Shown in pieces: positions 37,083-46,088 of a DNA stretch of 64,000 nucleotides. The stretch covers positions 310,001 through 374,000 of the forward strand of contig KB906757.1 of the NCBI GenBank assembly GCA_000381605.1. Direction: 5' to 3'. The position numbers were made by a program, and so were the translations under genes. The stretch is from Acidobacteriaceae bacterium KBS 89. Its GTDB lineage: Bacteria; Acidobacteriota; Terriglobia; Terriglobales; Acidobacteriaceae. Positions within the stretch are counted from its first letter, which is position 1; each line of letters starts with the position of its first letter. The notes beneath the pieces are model-generated. The model was not told the DNA's origin. It searched no databases and saw only the letters and a list, made by a program, of their open reading frames with translations.

Positions 37083-38969
37083 ATGAGCGAACAGGTTTCT
37101 TTTGGGTTGGATCGGCGGGGTTTTCTTGGCGTGTGTTCCATGGTGGGGCTGGGGCAGACGTTGTTGCCGGGCGTGCTGTTTACGTTGGCGACGCAGGCGA
37201 AGGCGCAATCCTCTCCAATTGTGGGTGGCGGTGAGTTAAAGGCCACCACTGACGACATGGCGAAGATTACGCCCCAGATGATCGATGCGGCAGCCGTAAT
37301 CGCTGGAATCAGCGTCACGGATGAGCAGAAGAAGACGATGCTCGAGGGATTGGAACAGCTGCGGAAATCGTTTGTAGCGATCCGAGATTTGAAGATACCG
37401 AATAGCGTGGCTCCGGCGTTTATCTTCGATCCGGTACCGGGCGATATGGTACTGGATGCAGCAAAGAAGCCACTGATAATCAGCGCTGCGCCAGATGTGA
37501 CGGCGCTCTCCGTTGCGGCCTCAGCGGGTATTGCCGGAGATTCCGATGCCTTGGCGTTCGCTTCGGTGCGCGAGCTGGCGGAGTTGATCAAGACGCGAAA
37601 GGTAACCTCGGTTGATTTGACCAAGATGTATCTGGGGCGCTTGAAGAAGTACGATCCGCAACTGCATTTCGTAATCACGCTGACCGAAGAACGGGCAATG
37701 GAGCGAGCTGCCGCGGCGGACAAGGAGATTGTAGCGGGTAATTACAGAGGGCCCCTGCATGGAATACCGTGGGGCGGGAAGGACCTGCTGGCGGTAAAAG
37801 GGTACCGAACGACGTGGGGAGCGGGTGGATTTGAGGATCAAAAATTCGACTATGACGCAACCGTCGTAACGCGACTCGATGAGGCCGGAGCAATCCTGGT
37901 TGCGAAGTTGTCGATGGGAGCGCTCGCGCAGGGCGACCTATGGTTTGGCGCACGGACGCGAAATCCGTGGAACAAGAGACAGGGCTCCAGCGGGTCCTCG
38001 GCGGGAAGTGCCAGCGCCGTGGCCGCCGGGTGCGTGGGGTTTGCGCTGGGAACCGAGACGCTGGGATCGATCTCTTCGCCTTCGACGCGCTGCGGGTGTT
38101 CAGGCTTGCGGCCTACGTTTGGGTTCGTGCCCAGAACGGGAGCCATGGCGCTGAGTTGGACAATGGACAAGATCGGACCGATCTGCCGGGCGGTGGAGGA
38201 CTGCGCGCTGGTTCTATCGGCGATCTACGGGCCGGATGGTCATGATCTCTCCGTACAGCCAGCAGCGTTCAACTGGGACGCGAATTTCAACTGGAAGACG
38301 CTGCGCGTGGGGTATATCAAGAGTGCATTTGATGCGCCGACGTTGCCCGCAGGAGCGACAGAAGCGCAGAAGAGAAACCTCGAACGGAGGATCTACGACG
38401 CGAAGTATGCGACGGCATCGCTGGATGAGCTGCGCAATATGGGCGTTAAATTGATTCCGGTGGAGATACCAGACTTCCCGTTCGGCGCAATCGTGCCAGT
38501 GCTAGAAGCAGAGGCCGCTGCGGCGTTCGATGATCTAACGCGGAGCGGACGTGACCAGTTGCTGACTGGTCAGTTGCCCTTCGATTGGCCGAATCAGTTC
38601 CGCATTGCACGGTTTTACTCCGCGGTGGATTATATCCAGGCCATGCGGGCGCGGACGCTGGCGATTGCGGAAATGGAAAAACTGTTCGCGCAGGTAGATG
38701 TCATTGTGACACCGTCCCAGGGGATACAGCTGCAGGCTACGAATTTGACCGGACATCCGGCGGTGATCGTACCGAACGGGGTTCGGGGCGACGGCGCCCC
38801 GAAGAGCGAGAACGAGCAAGATGGAGCACTGGCGAACGCAGGCGGGCCCGGCACGCCTGTAAGCCTGACGTTCCTTGGCGGCTTGTATTCTGATGCGCGG
38901 CTCGCGGCCTTCGCCAAGGCGTACCAGGATGCGACGAGCTTTCAACAGCAGCACCCTAAGTTGAGCTGA
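37083..38969 (+). CDS. Amidase-signature family amidase, Tat-exported
   Basis: 628 residues from ATG 37083. Twin-arginine leader LDRRGFLGVCSMVGLGQ cleaved near AKAQSS. After a family-specific N-terminal region comes the amidase signature domain: catalytic Lys in HGIPWGGKDLL, cis-Ser in GSSGSSAGSASAVAAG and nucleophile Ser in GTETLGSISSPS, followed by GLRPTFGFVPRTGAM. Hydrolyses an amide bond in the periplasm or outside; substrate unknown. Ends before a terminator-like hairpin at 39012-39065. Related to GatA only in fold; no GatB/C here. Confidence 0.9.
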   Translation: MSEQVSFGLDRRGFLGVCSMVGLGQTLLPGVLFTLATQAKAQSSPIVGGGELKATTDDMAKITPQMIDAAAVIAGISVTDEQKKTMLEGLEQLRKSFVAIRDLKIPNSVAPAFIFDPVPGDMVLDAAKKPLIISAAPDVTALSVAASAGIAGDSDALAFASVRELAELIKTRKVTSVDLTKMYLGRLKKYDPQLHFVITLTEERAMERAAAADKEIVAGNYRGPLHGIPWGGKDLLAVKGYRTTWGAGGFEDQKFDYDATVVTRLDEAGAILVAKLSMGALAQGDLWFGARTRNPWNKRQGSSGSSAGSASAVAAGCVGFALGTETLGSISSPSTRCGCSGLRPTFGFVPRTGAMALSWTMDKIGPICRAVEDCALVLSAIYGPDGHDLSVQPAAFNWDANFNWKTLRVGYIKSAFDAPTLPAGATEAQKRNLERRIYDAKYATASLDELRNMGVKLIPVEIPDFPFGAIVPVLEAEAAAAFDDLTRSGRDQLLTGQLPFDWPNQFRIARFYSAVDYIQAMRARTLAIAEMEKLFAQVDVIVTPSQGIQLQATNLTGHPAVIVPNGVRGDGAPKSENEQDGALANAGGPGTPVSLTFLGGLYSDARLAAFAKAYQDATSFQQQHPKLS

Positions 38970-39011
38970 TTCCGCCCCGGCGTGATGGGAACCCGAGTGA
39001 TCTTGGACCAT

Positions 39012-39065
39012 AGAGGCGATGACGATGGTGGCCGACGGTGGCTTGCCGGACCATCGCCTCTTTTT
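39012..39065 (+). terminator. Probable terminator after the amidase gene
   Basis: 10-bp perfect arms AGAGGCGATG (39012-39021) and CATCGCCTCT (39052-39061), followed by TTTT. The 30-base loop can form further pairs (GATGG/CCATC). Lies 42 bases after the amidase stop and 28 bases before the ABC ATPase start. Confidence 0.7.
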
Positions 39066-39092
39066 GATGATCCCGGATGCTACCATCCGGCT

Positions 39093-39866
39093 ATGCCAAC
39101 GGATGTGCTAGTGGAAGCGCGAGGGCTGGTGAAGGAGTACAGCTCGGCGCGTCGCGTGGTAGACGATGTTTCGTTTGCTATCAAACGAGGAGAGACCCTT
39201 GGGCTGGTGGGTGAGTCGGGTTCTGGCAAAAGCACAGTGGCACGGATGCTCCTGCGACTGGTTGAACCTACTGCGGGTGAGGTGCGCTATAACGGAGGCG
39301 ATTTGTTGGCTGTGGGGCCGCGAGGAATGCGCGAGATGCGACGGCGCATGCAGATCGTGTTTCAGGACCCCTACGCTGCGCTGAATCCGAGAATGCGGGT
39401 GCGAGAGATTCTTGCGGAACCGTTTGCGATCCATCGTCAGGGGCCGATCGAAAGCCTGGAAGCGAGGTCGGCGCAGATGCTGCGTACGGTAGGGATGGAC
39501 AACTCAGCGCTGGAGCGATTTCCTCATGAGTTCAGTGGAGGGCAGAGGCAGCGGATCAATATCGCAAGGGCGCTGGCGCTGCGGCCCGAGTTCCTGGTCC
39601 TAGATGAACCAGTGAGCGCGCTGGACGTCAGCGTGGGAGCCCAAGTAGTGAATCTATTGCGCGATTTGCAACGAGAGTACGGGTTGACATATCTGTTTAT
39701 CTCGCATTCGATGCCGCTGGTGCGCTACCTGTGTGACCGAGTGGCGGTGATGCAGCAGGGCAAGCTGGTGGAATTTGGTGAGTGTGAACGTGTTTGTGGG
39801 GCACCTCAGGAGGAGTACACGCGAAGGTTGATCGCGGCGACCCCCGAGATGCCCGCTTCGCCGTAA
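39093..39866 (+). CDS. ABC transporter ATP-binding protein, oligopeptide/dipeptide type
   Basis: 257 residues from ATG 39093 (start of [16 protein letters not shown]; the frame is open back to 38982). Walker [11 protein letters not shown]-loop [15 protein letters not shown], signature [10 protein letters not shown], Walker [16 protein letters not shown]-loop FISHSMP. The PxxALNPR and C-terminal [13 protein letters not shown] segments place it with OppF/DppF peptide-transporter ATPases. No permease, binding protein or second ATPase is next to it, so it is an orphan in this window. It could serve a permease elsewhere. Confidence 0.88.
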   Translation: MPTDVLVEARGLVKEYSSARRVVDDVSFAIKRGETLGLVGESGSGKSTVARMLLRLVEPTAGEVRYNGGDLLAVGPRGMREMRRRMQIVFQDPYAALNPRMRVREILAEPFAIHRQGPIESLEARSAQMLRTVGMDNSALERFPHEFSGGQRQRINIARALALRPEFLVLDEPVSALDVSVGAQVVNLLRDLQREYGLTYLFISHSMPLVRYLCDRVAVMQQGKLVEFGECERVCGAPQEEYTRRLIAATPEMPASP

Positions 39867-39941
39867 ACGGCTCTCTTGTAAGTACCGTGGTGGAGGAGCC
39901 GGAAGCGTCTGTTTTTCGGTAGTCGCTACAATGGAAGATGG

Positions 39942-40721
39942 ATGATCTCGAGTTTTAGCGCGCATTGGCACTACGTCTGGCTGGTCGTCGCCTCGTTTAT
40001 CGCGGGGGTGATGAATGCGATGGCTGGTGGCGGATCGTTTATATCGTTTCCAGCGATGTTATCGATCGGGGTCGCACCGATTCAGGCAAACGCCACGAAC
40101 ACAGTCGCACTATGGCCGGGACAGTTAACCTCGGTCGCAGCTCTGCGAGGAGACCTTCGGCGCGACCTGCTGCCGGTGGTCTGTGCGGCGTCGATCTTGG
40201 GTGGGGTAAGCGGGGCGGTGGTACTGCTCAATACGCGACAGATCACGTTTCTGCACCTTGTGCCTTGGCTGCTGCTCGTCGCTTCCCTGCTGTTCGGCAT
40301 CAGTGGTCCGGTGTCCCGGTGGTTGCGCGCACGATCGGCTGAGCCTCATATAAAGAAGACGCCAGCAGTTGTGCCGCTGTTTTTTGTGCTGCTGCCGGTT
40401 TGCTTTTATATCGGCTACTTCGGAGCCGGAGCGGGCTTCTTGATCATGAGCGCCCTGGCGCTGTTCGGCGTGGAGGAGATGCATGCGCTGAACTCGTTGA
40501 AGGTGTTGGCGGCATGCCTGTCGAACTTTTGCGCCGTGATCACATTTGTCTTGAGTGGAGCGGTAATCTGGCATTACTGCCTGATTTCGATGGTCTTTGC
40601 AGGCGTGGGCGGCTATGTTGGAGCGCAGTATGCCCGACGAATGAACGCAAATGTGCTGCGAACTATCGTAGTGATTACCGGGTGTTTGATGGCGGCTTAT
40701 TTTTTCTGGAAGAATGGTTAG
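39942..40721 (+). CDS. TauE/SafE-family sulfite/sulfonate exporter-like permease
   Basis: 259 residues, about 8 transmembrane helices. N-terminal MNAMAGGGSFISFPAMLSIG and ANATNTVALWPGQL motifs and the internally repeated GYFGAGAGFLIMSALALFG and ALNSLKVLAACLSNFCA are typical of TauE/SafE (PF01925) proteins. Family members move sulfite, sulfoacetate or other organic anions. Same direction as the DUF971 gene 28 bases on. Substrate cannot be assigned. Confidence 0.88.
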   Translation: MISSFSAHWHYVWLVVASFIAGVMNAMAGGGSFISFPAMLSIGVAPIQANATNTVALWPGQLTSVAALRGDLRRDLLPVVCAASILGGVSGAVVLLNTRQITFLHLVPWLLLVASLLFGISGPVSRWLRARSAEPHIKKTPAVVPLFFVLLPVCFYIGYFGAGAGFLIMSALALFGVEEMHALNSLKVLAACLSNFCAVITFVLSGAVIWHYCLISMVFAGVGGYVGAQYARRMNANVLRTIVVITGCLMAAYFFWKNG

Positions 40722-40749
40722 TAGCGGTAGTGGGCCAGGAGTTGAAGCT

Positions 40750-41178
40750 ATGAGTCACGAGGGGATTCGAATCGTAAATGCCGAACAGGCGAAGCGCGAG
40801 GACTTGGAACACGAGCCTCTGCCTGTGGACGCAGTGGCTCCGAAGAAGGTGCGGGTCAAGAAAACGGAGGGGACGGGCGTTGAGATCGACTGGAAGGACG
40901 GGCACCAAAGTAAATGGAGCTTTGCATGGCTTCGGAACGCTTGTCCCTGCGCGACATGTCACGAAGACCGGGAGAAGACCGGGAGACCGCCGGGCGAACC
41001 CAAACCAAAGGAACAGACGCTGCTCATGATGTATGAAGCGCCCGTGAAGCCGCTGGAAGTGACGCCCATGGGCAAGTATGCGCTGAAGTTCAAGTGGAGC
41101 GATGGACACGAGAGCGGCATCTATTCGTGGGAGTATCTGCGCCGCGTATGCCGGTGCGAGAAATGCGTCAAACGATAG
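40750..41178 (+). CDS. DUF971 domain protein
   Basis: 142 residues from ATG 40750, eight bases after AGGAG. After a basic N-terminus comes a DUF971 (gamma-butyrobetaine-hydroxylase N-terminal-like) domain: VEIDWKDGHQSKWSFAWLRNACPCATCHED and LKFKWSDGHESGIYSWEYLRRVCRC. Paired cysteines (CPCATC, CRCEKC) probably bind zinc or an Fe-S cluster. Related proteins act near Fe-S assembly or as Mrp-associated partners; function here not established. Follows the TauE/SafE gene closely. Confidence 0.82.
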   Translation: MSHEGIRIVNAEQAKREDLEHEPLPVDAVAPKKVRVKKTEGTGVEIDWKDGHQSKWSFAWLRNACPCATCHEDREKTGRPPGEPKPKEQTLLMMYEAPVKPLEVTPMGKYALKFKWSDGHESGIYSWEYLRRVCRCEKCVKR

Positions 41179-41264
41179 TTATCGCAGCCGGCAAGACAAT
41201 TTTCCTGCAATTCTTCAATGCAGGTTAAAGATGTAAGATTGGCGACGTCCAGGGAGGACCCGCC

Positions 41265-41630
41265 ATGAACAGACCTGTGCATTTTGAGATTCCAGCAGAA
41301 AAGCCGGAACGCGCGATCAAGTTCTACGAGAAGGTGTTCGGCTGGAAGTTTGAGCGGTGGAACGGTCCGATGGAGTACTGGAACATTTCCACCGGGGACA
41401 ACCAACCGGGGATCAACGGCGGCCTGATGACGCGGAGAGACCCCGCGCAGCCATGCGTTAACACGATGGATGTGGCGGACCTCAACGCGACCATCGGCGT
41501 GGTTGAAGCCGCGGGCGGCCTGTGTGTTGTGCCGAAGATGCCGATACCGGGTGTGGGATGGCTCGCTTACTTCAAAGACACCGAGGGCCACATCTTTGGC
41601 GCGATGCAGGCTGACCCATCGGTAAGTTGA
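41265..41630 (+). CDS. VOC (glyoxalase/bleomycin-resistance) superfamily protein
   Basis: 121 residues from ATG 41265 with GGGAGG upstream. Single VOC module: VHFEIPAEKPERAIKFYEKVFGWKFERW, then NTMDVADLNATIGVVEAAGG and GWLAYFKDTEGHIFGAMQ (metal-ligand positions His5 and Glu near GH). Small single-domain proteins of this subgroup are widespread and mostly uncharacterised; some bind metals and act as lyases or resistance proteins. Convergent with the LOG gene, four bases apart. Confidence 0.85.
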   Translation: MNRPVHFEIPAEKPERAIKFYEKVFGWKFERWNGPMEYWNISTGDNQPGINGGLMTRRDPAQPCVNTMDVADLNATIGVVEAAGGLCVVPKMPIPGVGWLAYFKDTEGHIFGAMQADPSVS

Positions 41631-41634
41631 ATAC

Positions 41635-42192
41635 CTAGACCGGGTTTGCAATTCTACTGAAGAGTTGCGCGAGGGCGTTCTCCACTGTGTCAGCGACGAG
41701 GAGGAGTTCGCGGCTCTTCGGTTTCAACATTCCTTCGTCGACGCAGTGATCGAGGAAGGCGAGGAGTTTGTCATAGAAGCCGTTGATGTTGAGCAGAAGA
41801 GTGGGCTTGGCGTGAATCTTGAGGGTGTGCCAGGCGAGAACCTCGAAGAGTTCTTCGAAGGTGCCGAAGCCACCCGGTAGAGCGATAAAGGCGTCGGCCT
41901 TTTCGCCCATGAGCGCCTTCCGGGTGTGCATCGTACTGGTGATGTGAAGCTCGGTGATTCCTTGATGCGCGACCTCGAGGTCGACAAGCACCTCGGGGAT
42001 GACGCCGATAACCTTGCCACCCGCTGCCAGGGCCGCTTCAGCAACAGTCCGCATAAGTCCCACATTGGCTCCGCCGTAGATGAGCCCGATGTTGCGCGCA
42101 GCCAGAGCGTAACCAAGTTCTTCCGCGGCGGCTCGGTAAACGGGGTGAGTTCCGTTGGCAGAGGCGCAAAACACAGCAATATTCCGAATCAT
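41635..42192 (-). CDS. LOG-family protein (TIGR00730, nucleoside 5'-monophosphate phosphoribohydrolase)
   Basis: 185 residues if started at ATG 42192 (MIRNIAVFCASANG); the frame is open to 42225. Lysine-decarboxylase-like Rossmann fold with YGGANVGLM, the ALMGEKADAFIALPGGFGTFEELFE motif (PGGxGTxxE) and LLNINGFYDKLL. LOG enzymes release the base from cytokinin riboside monophosphate or AMP/GMP-like nucleotides. Often mis-called lysine decarboxylase. Stand-alone; convergent with the VOC gene. Confidence 0.9.
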   Translation of the reverse strand: MIRNIAVFCASANGTHPVYRAAAEELGYALAARNIGLIYGGANVGLMRTVAEAALAAGGKVIGVIPEVLVDLEVAHQGITELHITSTMHTRKALMGEKADAFIALPGGFGTFEELFEVLAWHTLKIHAKPTLLLNINGFYDKLLAFLDHCVDEGMLKPKSRELLLVADTVENALAQLFSRIANPV

Positions 42193-42329
42193 AAAGACAA
42201 GGATATCAATTGCTGCAAAGAGCATTCCAATTGGAGAAGAGTGAGAAGGCCGACCGGAGCTATATGCAGCGCGATCGGCCCGTAGAAATGGGGAGGACTG
42301 ATTCGATACCGCTCGTCTTCATCGACGAA

Positions 42330-42674
42330 CTAGTGAATGATGATTGTTGCGTTGTTGTGGTCACTAACAACCTCTTCAATGAGCGAGCCCACCGCATGGT
42401 TGGGAGTCGCGCTGTTGGCAACGATGCGCGTGCCAACTTCCAGGGTCATGCTGACTGGTTTACCTGGGTCGAGTGTCACCACTTTATCCCCAACCTTAAC
42501 CTCCATAACAGAGCCGGTTTCATTGCGGAGATTAAGCTTGACCGTCGTCGACTTCGTCTTTGCGAACATCGCGTGGACGGGGGATGAAATGCTCGCAGGA
42601 GCGGCATAGACAGCCGGGGCTGCAAGGAGAGAGGTAGCGACAACTGCGATAGTGAGACGATTGAAACCTTTCAT
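42330..42674 (-). CDS. Small secreted hypothetical protein
   Basis: 114 residues from ATG 42674, GGGAGC upstream. Signal peptide MKGFNRLTIAVVATSLLAAPAVYAA. The mature part (TVKLNLRNETGSVMEVKVGDKVV, LDPGKPVSMTLEVGTRIVAN) looks like a compact beta-sandwich. No family recognised; similar small exported proteins are common in Acidobacteriota. Monocistronic as far as can be seen. Confidence 0.7.
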   Translation of the reverse strand: MKGFNRLTIAVVATSLLAAPAVYAAPASISSPVHAMFAKTKSTTVKLNLRNETGSVMEVKVGDKVVTLDPGKPVSMTLEVGTRIVANSATPNHAVGSLIEEVVSDHNNATIIIH

Positions 42675-42953
42675 TGTTAGCTCCCGATACTTCTAAATTG
42701 CGACGGGAGTTTTCTGCCATGGTTCAGAAAAGCTCGTCGTGGGAGGAAGTACGCATGCAGTTCGCTGATTGTTCCCAAAAAAAATGAAAAATCAAATCCT
42801 GATTGTTGCGCGACAGTTAATCGATACGATGCCTGTCCACAAGCGGACATGCCGTTCGCAAATGGACAGTAAATACGGACGTTTTCGATGGTTTTTCGGA
42901 TGAGGATGTTACTGCAGCCTGGGGAGCTTAATATAGATGCTGGAGTGTGTGTA

Positions 42954-45785
42954 TTGAGTCGACTTTTAGAGAATATGAATCCGCAACAACAGGAGGGGAT
43001 TCAGTCGGTGGATGGACCTGTGCTTCTTCTGGCAGGTGCCGGGTCTGGTAAGACGCGCGTGATCACGCATCGCATAGCTTATTTGATTGAGGAGCGAGGG
43101 GTGCCGGCAGATTCGATTCTCGCTGTAACCTTCACCAACAAGGCAGCGAAAGAGATGGCCGAGCGCGTAGACAAAATTCTCGGCCACTCTACCCTGGCCA
43201 AGCCGATGCTCTCTACGTTTCACAGCTTCTGTGTACGCGTTCTGCGCCGGGACATTGAAGCCCTGCGTGTAGGCGGAGTCGGGCTGACACGGACTTTCGC
43301 TATCTACGATGAGACCGATCAACAAGCAGTGGTGAAGCAGGCGTTGAAGCAGTTGGCGATCGATGACAAATCGCTCAAACCCAGAGTTGCGCTGGGAAGA
43401 ATTTCTTGGGCGAAGAACCACATGATCGATCCACAGGAATATTTTCTTGCGAGCACGAATCCGATGGAGGAGAAGATCGCCCACATCTTCGAGATCTACA
43501 AGAAAGAACTATTCAAGGCAAACGCACTCGACTTTGACGATCTACTGCTTGAGACAGTTCGACTGTTGAAGAGTTCGGCAGAAACGCGAGAGAGATACAA
43601 CCGTCGGTACAAATATATTTTGATCGACGAGTACCAGGACACAAACCGTCCACAGTATGAATTGATGAAGCTTTTGGCGGGTTCGAACGGAAATGTCTGC
43701 GTCGTCGGCGATGAAGATCAGTCAATTTACAGCTGGCGTGGTGCGGACATCAAGAACATCCTCGAGTTCGAGAAAGATTTCCCCGGAACGAAGACGGTTC
43801 GGCTGGAGCAGAACTATCGCTCCACGCAGATGATTCTGGAGGGTGCGAGCGCGGTGGTGGCGCAGAACACTCAGCGTAAGGGCAAGAACCTCTGGACCGC
43901 GCGCGAAGGTGGTTCGTTGATCGGATACTACGAAGCGCCAGATGGAGAGAATGAGGCGCTGTTTGTAGCGGACCGCGTGCAAAAGTATCTGCGGGAGGCG
44001 GGCGCGCAGGAGGACCAACCGCGGTGTGCTGTTCTCTACCGGACCAACTCCCAGTCAAGGCTCGTCGAAGAGGCACTGCGGCGCTATCAGATCCAATATC
44101 ACATGGTCGGCGGGTTCTCGTTTTATGACCGGGCCGAGGTTAAGGACATCCTGAGCTACCTCAAACTGGTCCAGAATGTGCATGACTCGGTTGCGTTGGG
44201 AAGGGTCGTGAATTCGCCTCCTCGCGGCATCGGTAAAACGACGATGGAGACGCTCGAGAGAATGGCACTTTCGAGCGGCATGAGTACATGGGACGCAATT
44301 GGGCGGGCGATTGACGATAGGCTACTCCCGCAGCGAGCGCTAATGGCCCTGACTAGCTTCAGACGCCTGATTGAAGATGCGCGGGCGATGCTGGGTCCAG
44401 GGTTTGCGGAGAAGCTCGCCGGAGATTTGGTAGAGACGAACTCTTTCCTGCCCTCCGGCGCGGAGATGGACCTGGATGTTTCGTTTGGGTTTGGAGTAGA
44501 CGCCGACGAACCTATCCCCGCCGTCACCCCAGGGGCTGAGGATACAGGTGCGGGCACTTCATTTGATACAAGCTTCAACTTCGGATTTGATTTTGGTCCT
44601 AGTGAAGAGTTCTCGACGATTGCACCAGAGAACGCGACGGATTCCGACGCGTCTCATGGGATCGATGCCGCCAACTTCAACCCATTTGCACCTGTGGTGT
44701 TGAAGAAATCCGCCGATATGACGATGGAACGTGCCGCTGAGATCAAGATGCAAGACGAGAGACCCGCGTTCCGTAAACCGGGGGATCCGGCGACTCTGCC
44801 AGAGCTCATCAAATTCTTGAATGACCGAAGCGGTTACATTCGAGCACTTGAAGAGGAGGCAACGCCAGAATCCTTCTCGCGAATTGAAAATCTGAAGGAA
44901 CTGGCGAACGCGGCGCAGGACGCGCAGGAGCGTGGGGAGACCCTGCACGAGTTTCTCGACCACGCGGCTCTGGTAAGCGATGCGGACAGCTATAGCGAAG
45001 AGGCCCGCGTGACCCTGATGTCGCTGCATGCAGCGAAAGGGCTGGAGTTCCCTCTGGTCTTCCTTACCGGGATGGAAGAAGGACTCTTCCCGCACTCACG
45101 CACATTGACCGACCCTACAGGACTCGAAGAAGAGCGTCGACTTTGTTACGTCGGAATGACCCGCGCGATGGACACACTCGTAATGACGAGAGCCCGGTAC
45201 CGGCGTCGGTACGGAAGCGATTTGCCAGAGGCGAGCATCGCCTCACGTTTTCTAGAAGAAGTGCCGGCGCGTCTCGTGGAGGACCTAGGCAGCCCACCGG
45301 CCAGGCCTCAATTTTCCGGCTCGGACTACAGCTCCGGATATGGCGGAGCCTATGCGACGCCATATCCAAAGGCGAATCGGTTTGGTCGTTCGAATACCGA
45401 AGAGGGGGAGCGTCACTACAGCTACGAGGACGAAGACCAGAGCGGAGACCGGGGAGCGAGGGCTGCGGCGCGAGCCACAGGACCCGGAGGCGGTACTCGG
45501 TTCGGGCAGGGTCGGAAGACAGCGGCGCCTGGGCAGTCGATCGATAACATCGCCAGCTTCTTTGCGGCGCGCGGACAGAAGTTCTCGCGGCCGAAACTGG
45601 AGATCGAGGCTCCGAAGGGAAAGACAGGATTGACGCAGGGTTCGCGGGTCAGGCATCCGAAGTACGGAGAAGGGACCGTGTTTCGACGCGAAGGCGATGG
45701 GGACGATGCGAAGATTACAGTACAATTTCAACAGCACGGCGTAAAGAAGCTTGTGGAGAAGTTTGCCCAGCTGGAGCGCCTCTAA
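42954..45785 (+). CDS. pcrA: UvrD/PcrA-type superfamily 1 DNA helicase
   Basis: 943 residues from TTG 42954 (GGAG eight bases upstream; gives MSRLLENMNPQQQ, the usual PcrA start); frame open back to 42888. Helicase motifs in order: Walker A GAGSGKTR, Ia FTNKAAKEM, II LIDEYQDTN, III GDEDQSIYSWRGAD, IV NYRST, V LMSLHAAKGLEFPLVFLTGMEEG, VI EEERRLCYVGMTRA. The C-terminus is a Tudor-like fold (GSRVRHPKYGEGTVF) that in PcrA binds RNA polymerase. Within the 2B region an insertion at about residues 503-595 is acidic and Phe/Gly-rich (VSFGFGVDAD, FNFGFDFGPSEEF). Works in nucleotide excision and mismatch repair and in clearing protein-DNA roadblocks. Confidence 0.93.
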   Translation: MSRLLENMNPQQQEGIQSVDGPVLLLAGAGSGKTRVITHRIAYLIEERGVPADSILAVTFTNKAAKEMAERVDKILGHSTLAKPMLSTFHSFCVRVLRRDIEALRVGGVGLTRTFAIYDETDQQAVVKQALKQLAIDDKSLKPRVALGRISWAKNHMIDPQEYFLASTNPMEEKIAHIFEIYKKELFKANALDFDDLLLETVRLLKSSAETRERYNRRYKYILIDEYQDTNRPQYELMKLLAGSNGNVCVVGDEDQSIYSWRGADIKNILEFEKDFPGTKTVRLEQNYRSTQMILEGASAVVAQNTQRKGKNLWTAREGGSLIGYYEAPDGENEALFVADRVQKYLREAGAQEDQPRCAVLYRTNSQSRLVEEALRRYQIQYHMVGGFSFYDRAEVKDILSYLKLVQNVHDSVALGRVVNSPPRGIGKTTMETLERMALSSGMSTWDAIGRAIDDRLLPQRALMALTSFRRLIEDARAMLGPGFAEKLAGDLVETNSFLPSGAEMDLDVSFGFGVDADEPIPAVTPGAEDTGAGTSFDTSFNFGFDFGPSEEFSTIAPENATDSDASHGIDAANFNPFAPVVLKKSADMTMERAAEIKMQDERPAFRKPGDPATLPELIKFLNDRSGYIRALEEEATPESFSRIENLKELANAAQDAQERGETLHEFLDHAALVSDADSYSEEARVTLMSLHAAKGLEFPLVFLTGMEEGLFPHSRTLTDPTGLEEERRLCYVGMTRAMDTLVMTRARYRRRYGSDLPEASIASRFLEEVPARLVEDLGSPPARPQFSGSDYSSGYGGAYATPYPKANRFGRSNTEEGERHYSYEDEDQSGDRGARAAARATGPGGGTRFGQGRKTAAPGQSIDNIASFFAARGQKFSRPKLEIEAPKGKTGLTQGSRVRHPKYGEGTVFRREGDGDDAKITVQFQQHGVKKLVEKFAQLERL

Positions 45786-45826
45786 GTTCCGAAAAAATCG
45801 TACCTACAGAAAGATTGGCAAGATAC

Positions 45827-45982
45827 ATGGCAAATACCAAGAGCATCACCGATAAAGACGAGCGCAAGAAGGTAAAGCGCGCAGCACGCAAGAAGGCAGC
45901 ACCCAAGGGCCCGCGCGCCGGCGCTCGCGGCGCGAACAAGGCCAAGATCAAGAAGGCCTCACGCGGCCAAAGCAAGCGGTAA
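45827..45982 (+). CDS. Small very basic protein (51 residues)
   Basis: ATG 45827 to TAA 45982, 41 bases after the helicase stop. 51 residues, with Lys/Arg making up about four in ten: ITDKDERKKVKRAARKKAAP, GPRAGARGANKAKIKKASRG. No hydrophobic core, so probably disordered and nucleic-acid binding, as for small ribosome- or nucleoid-associated proteins. Only a weak ribosome site (AAGA). Codon use fits a real gene and the frame has no alternatives. Possibly co-transcribed with the helicase. Confidence 0.65.
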   Translation: MANTKSITDKDERKKVKRAARKKAAPKGPRAGARGANKAKIKKASRGQSKR

Positions 45983-46072
45983 GCATCCTGCTTGAACGGA
46001 GCGCTGCAGGCGCAGCGCTCTGGCTTGAGCTTGATGGCAGTTGAAACGCCTTGCACCAATTCCTCTGTAAGC

Positions 46073-46088
46073 AGGAGCGAGCGCGCTG
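46073..46088 (+). promoter_or_regulatory. Ribosome-binding site deciding a CTG start
   Basis: AGGAG at 46073-46077, eight bases before CTG 46086. This is the only start-like codon with a good ribosome site between the in-frame stop at 46068 and the conserved protein N-terminus. Confidence 0.55.
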
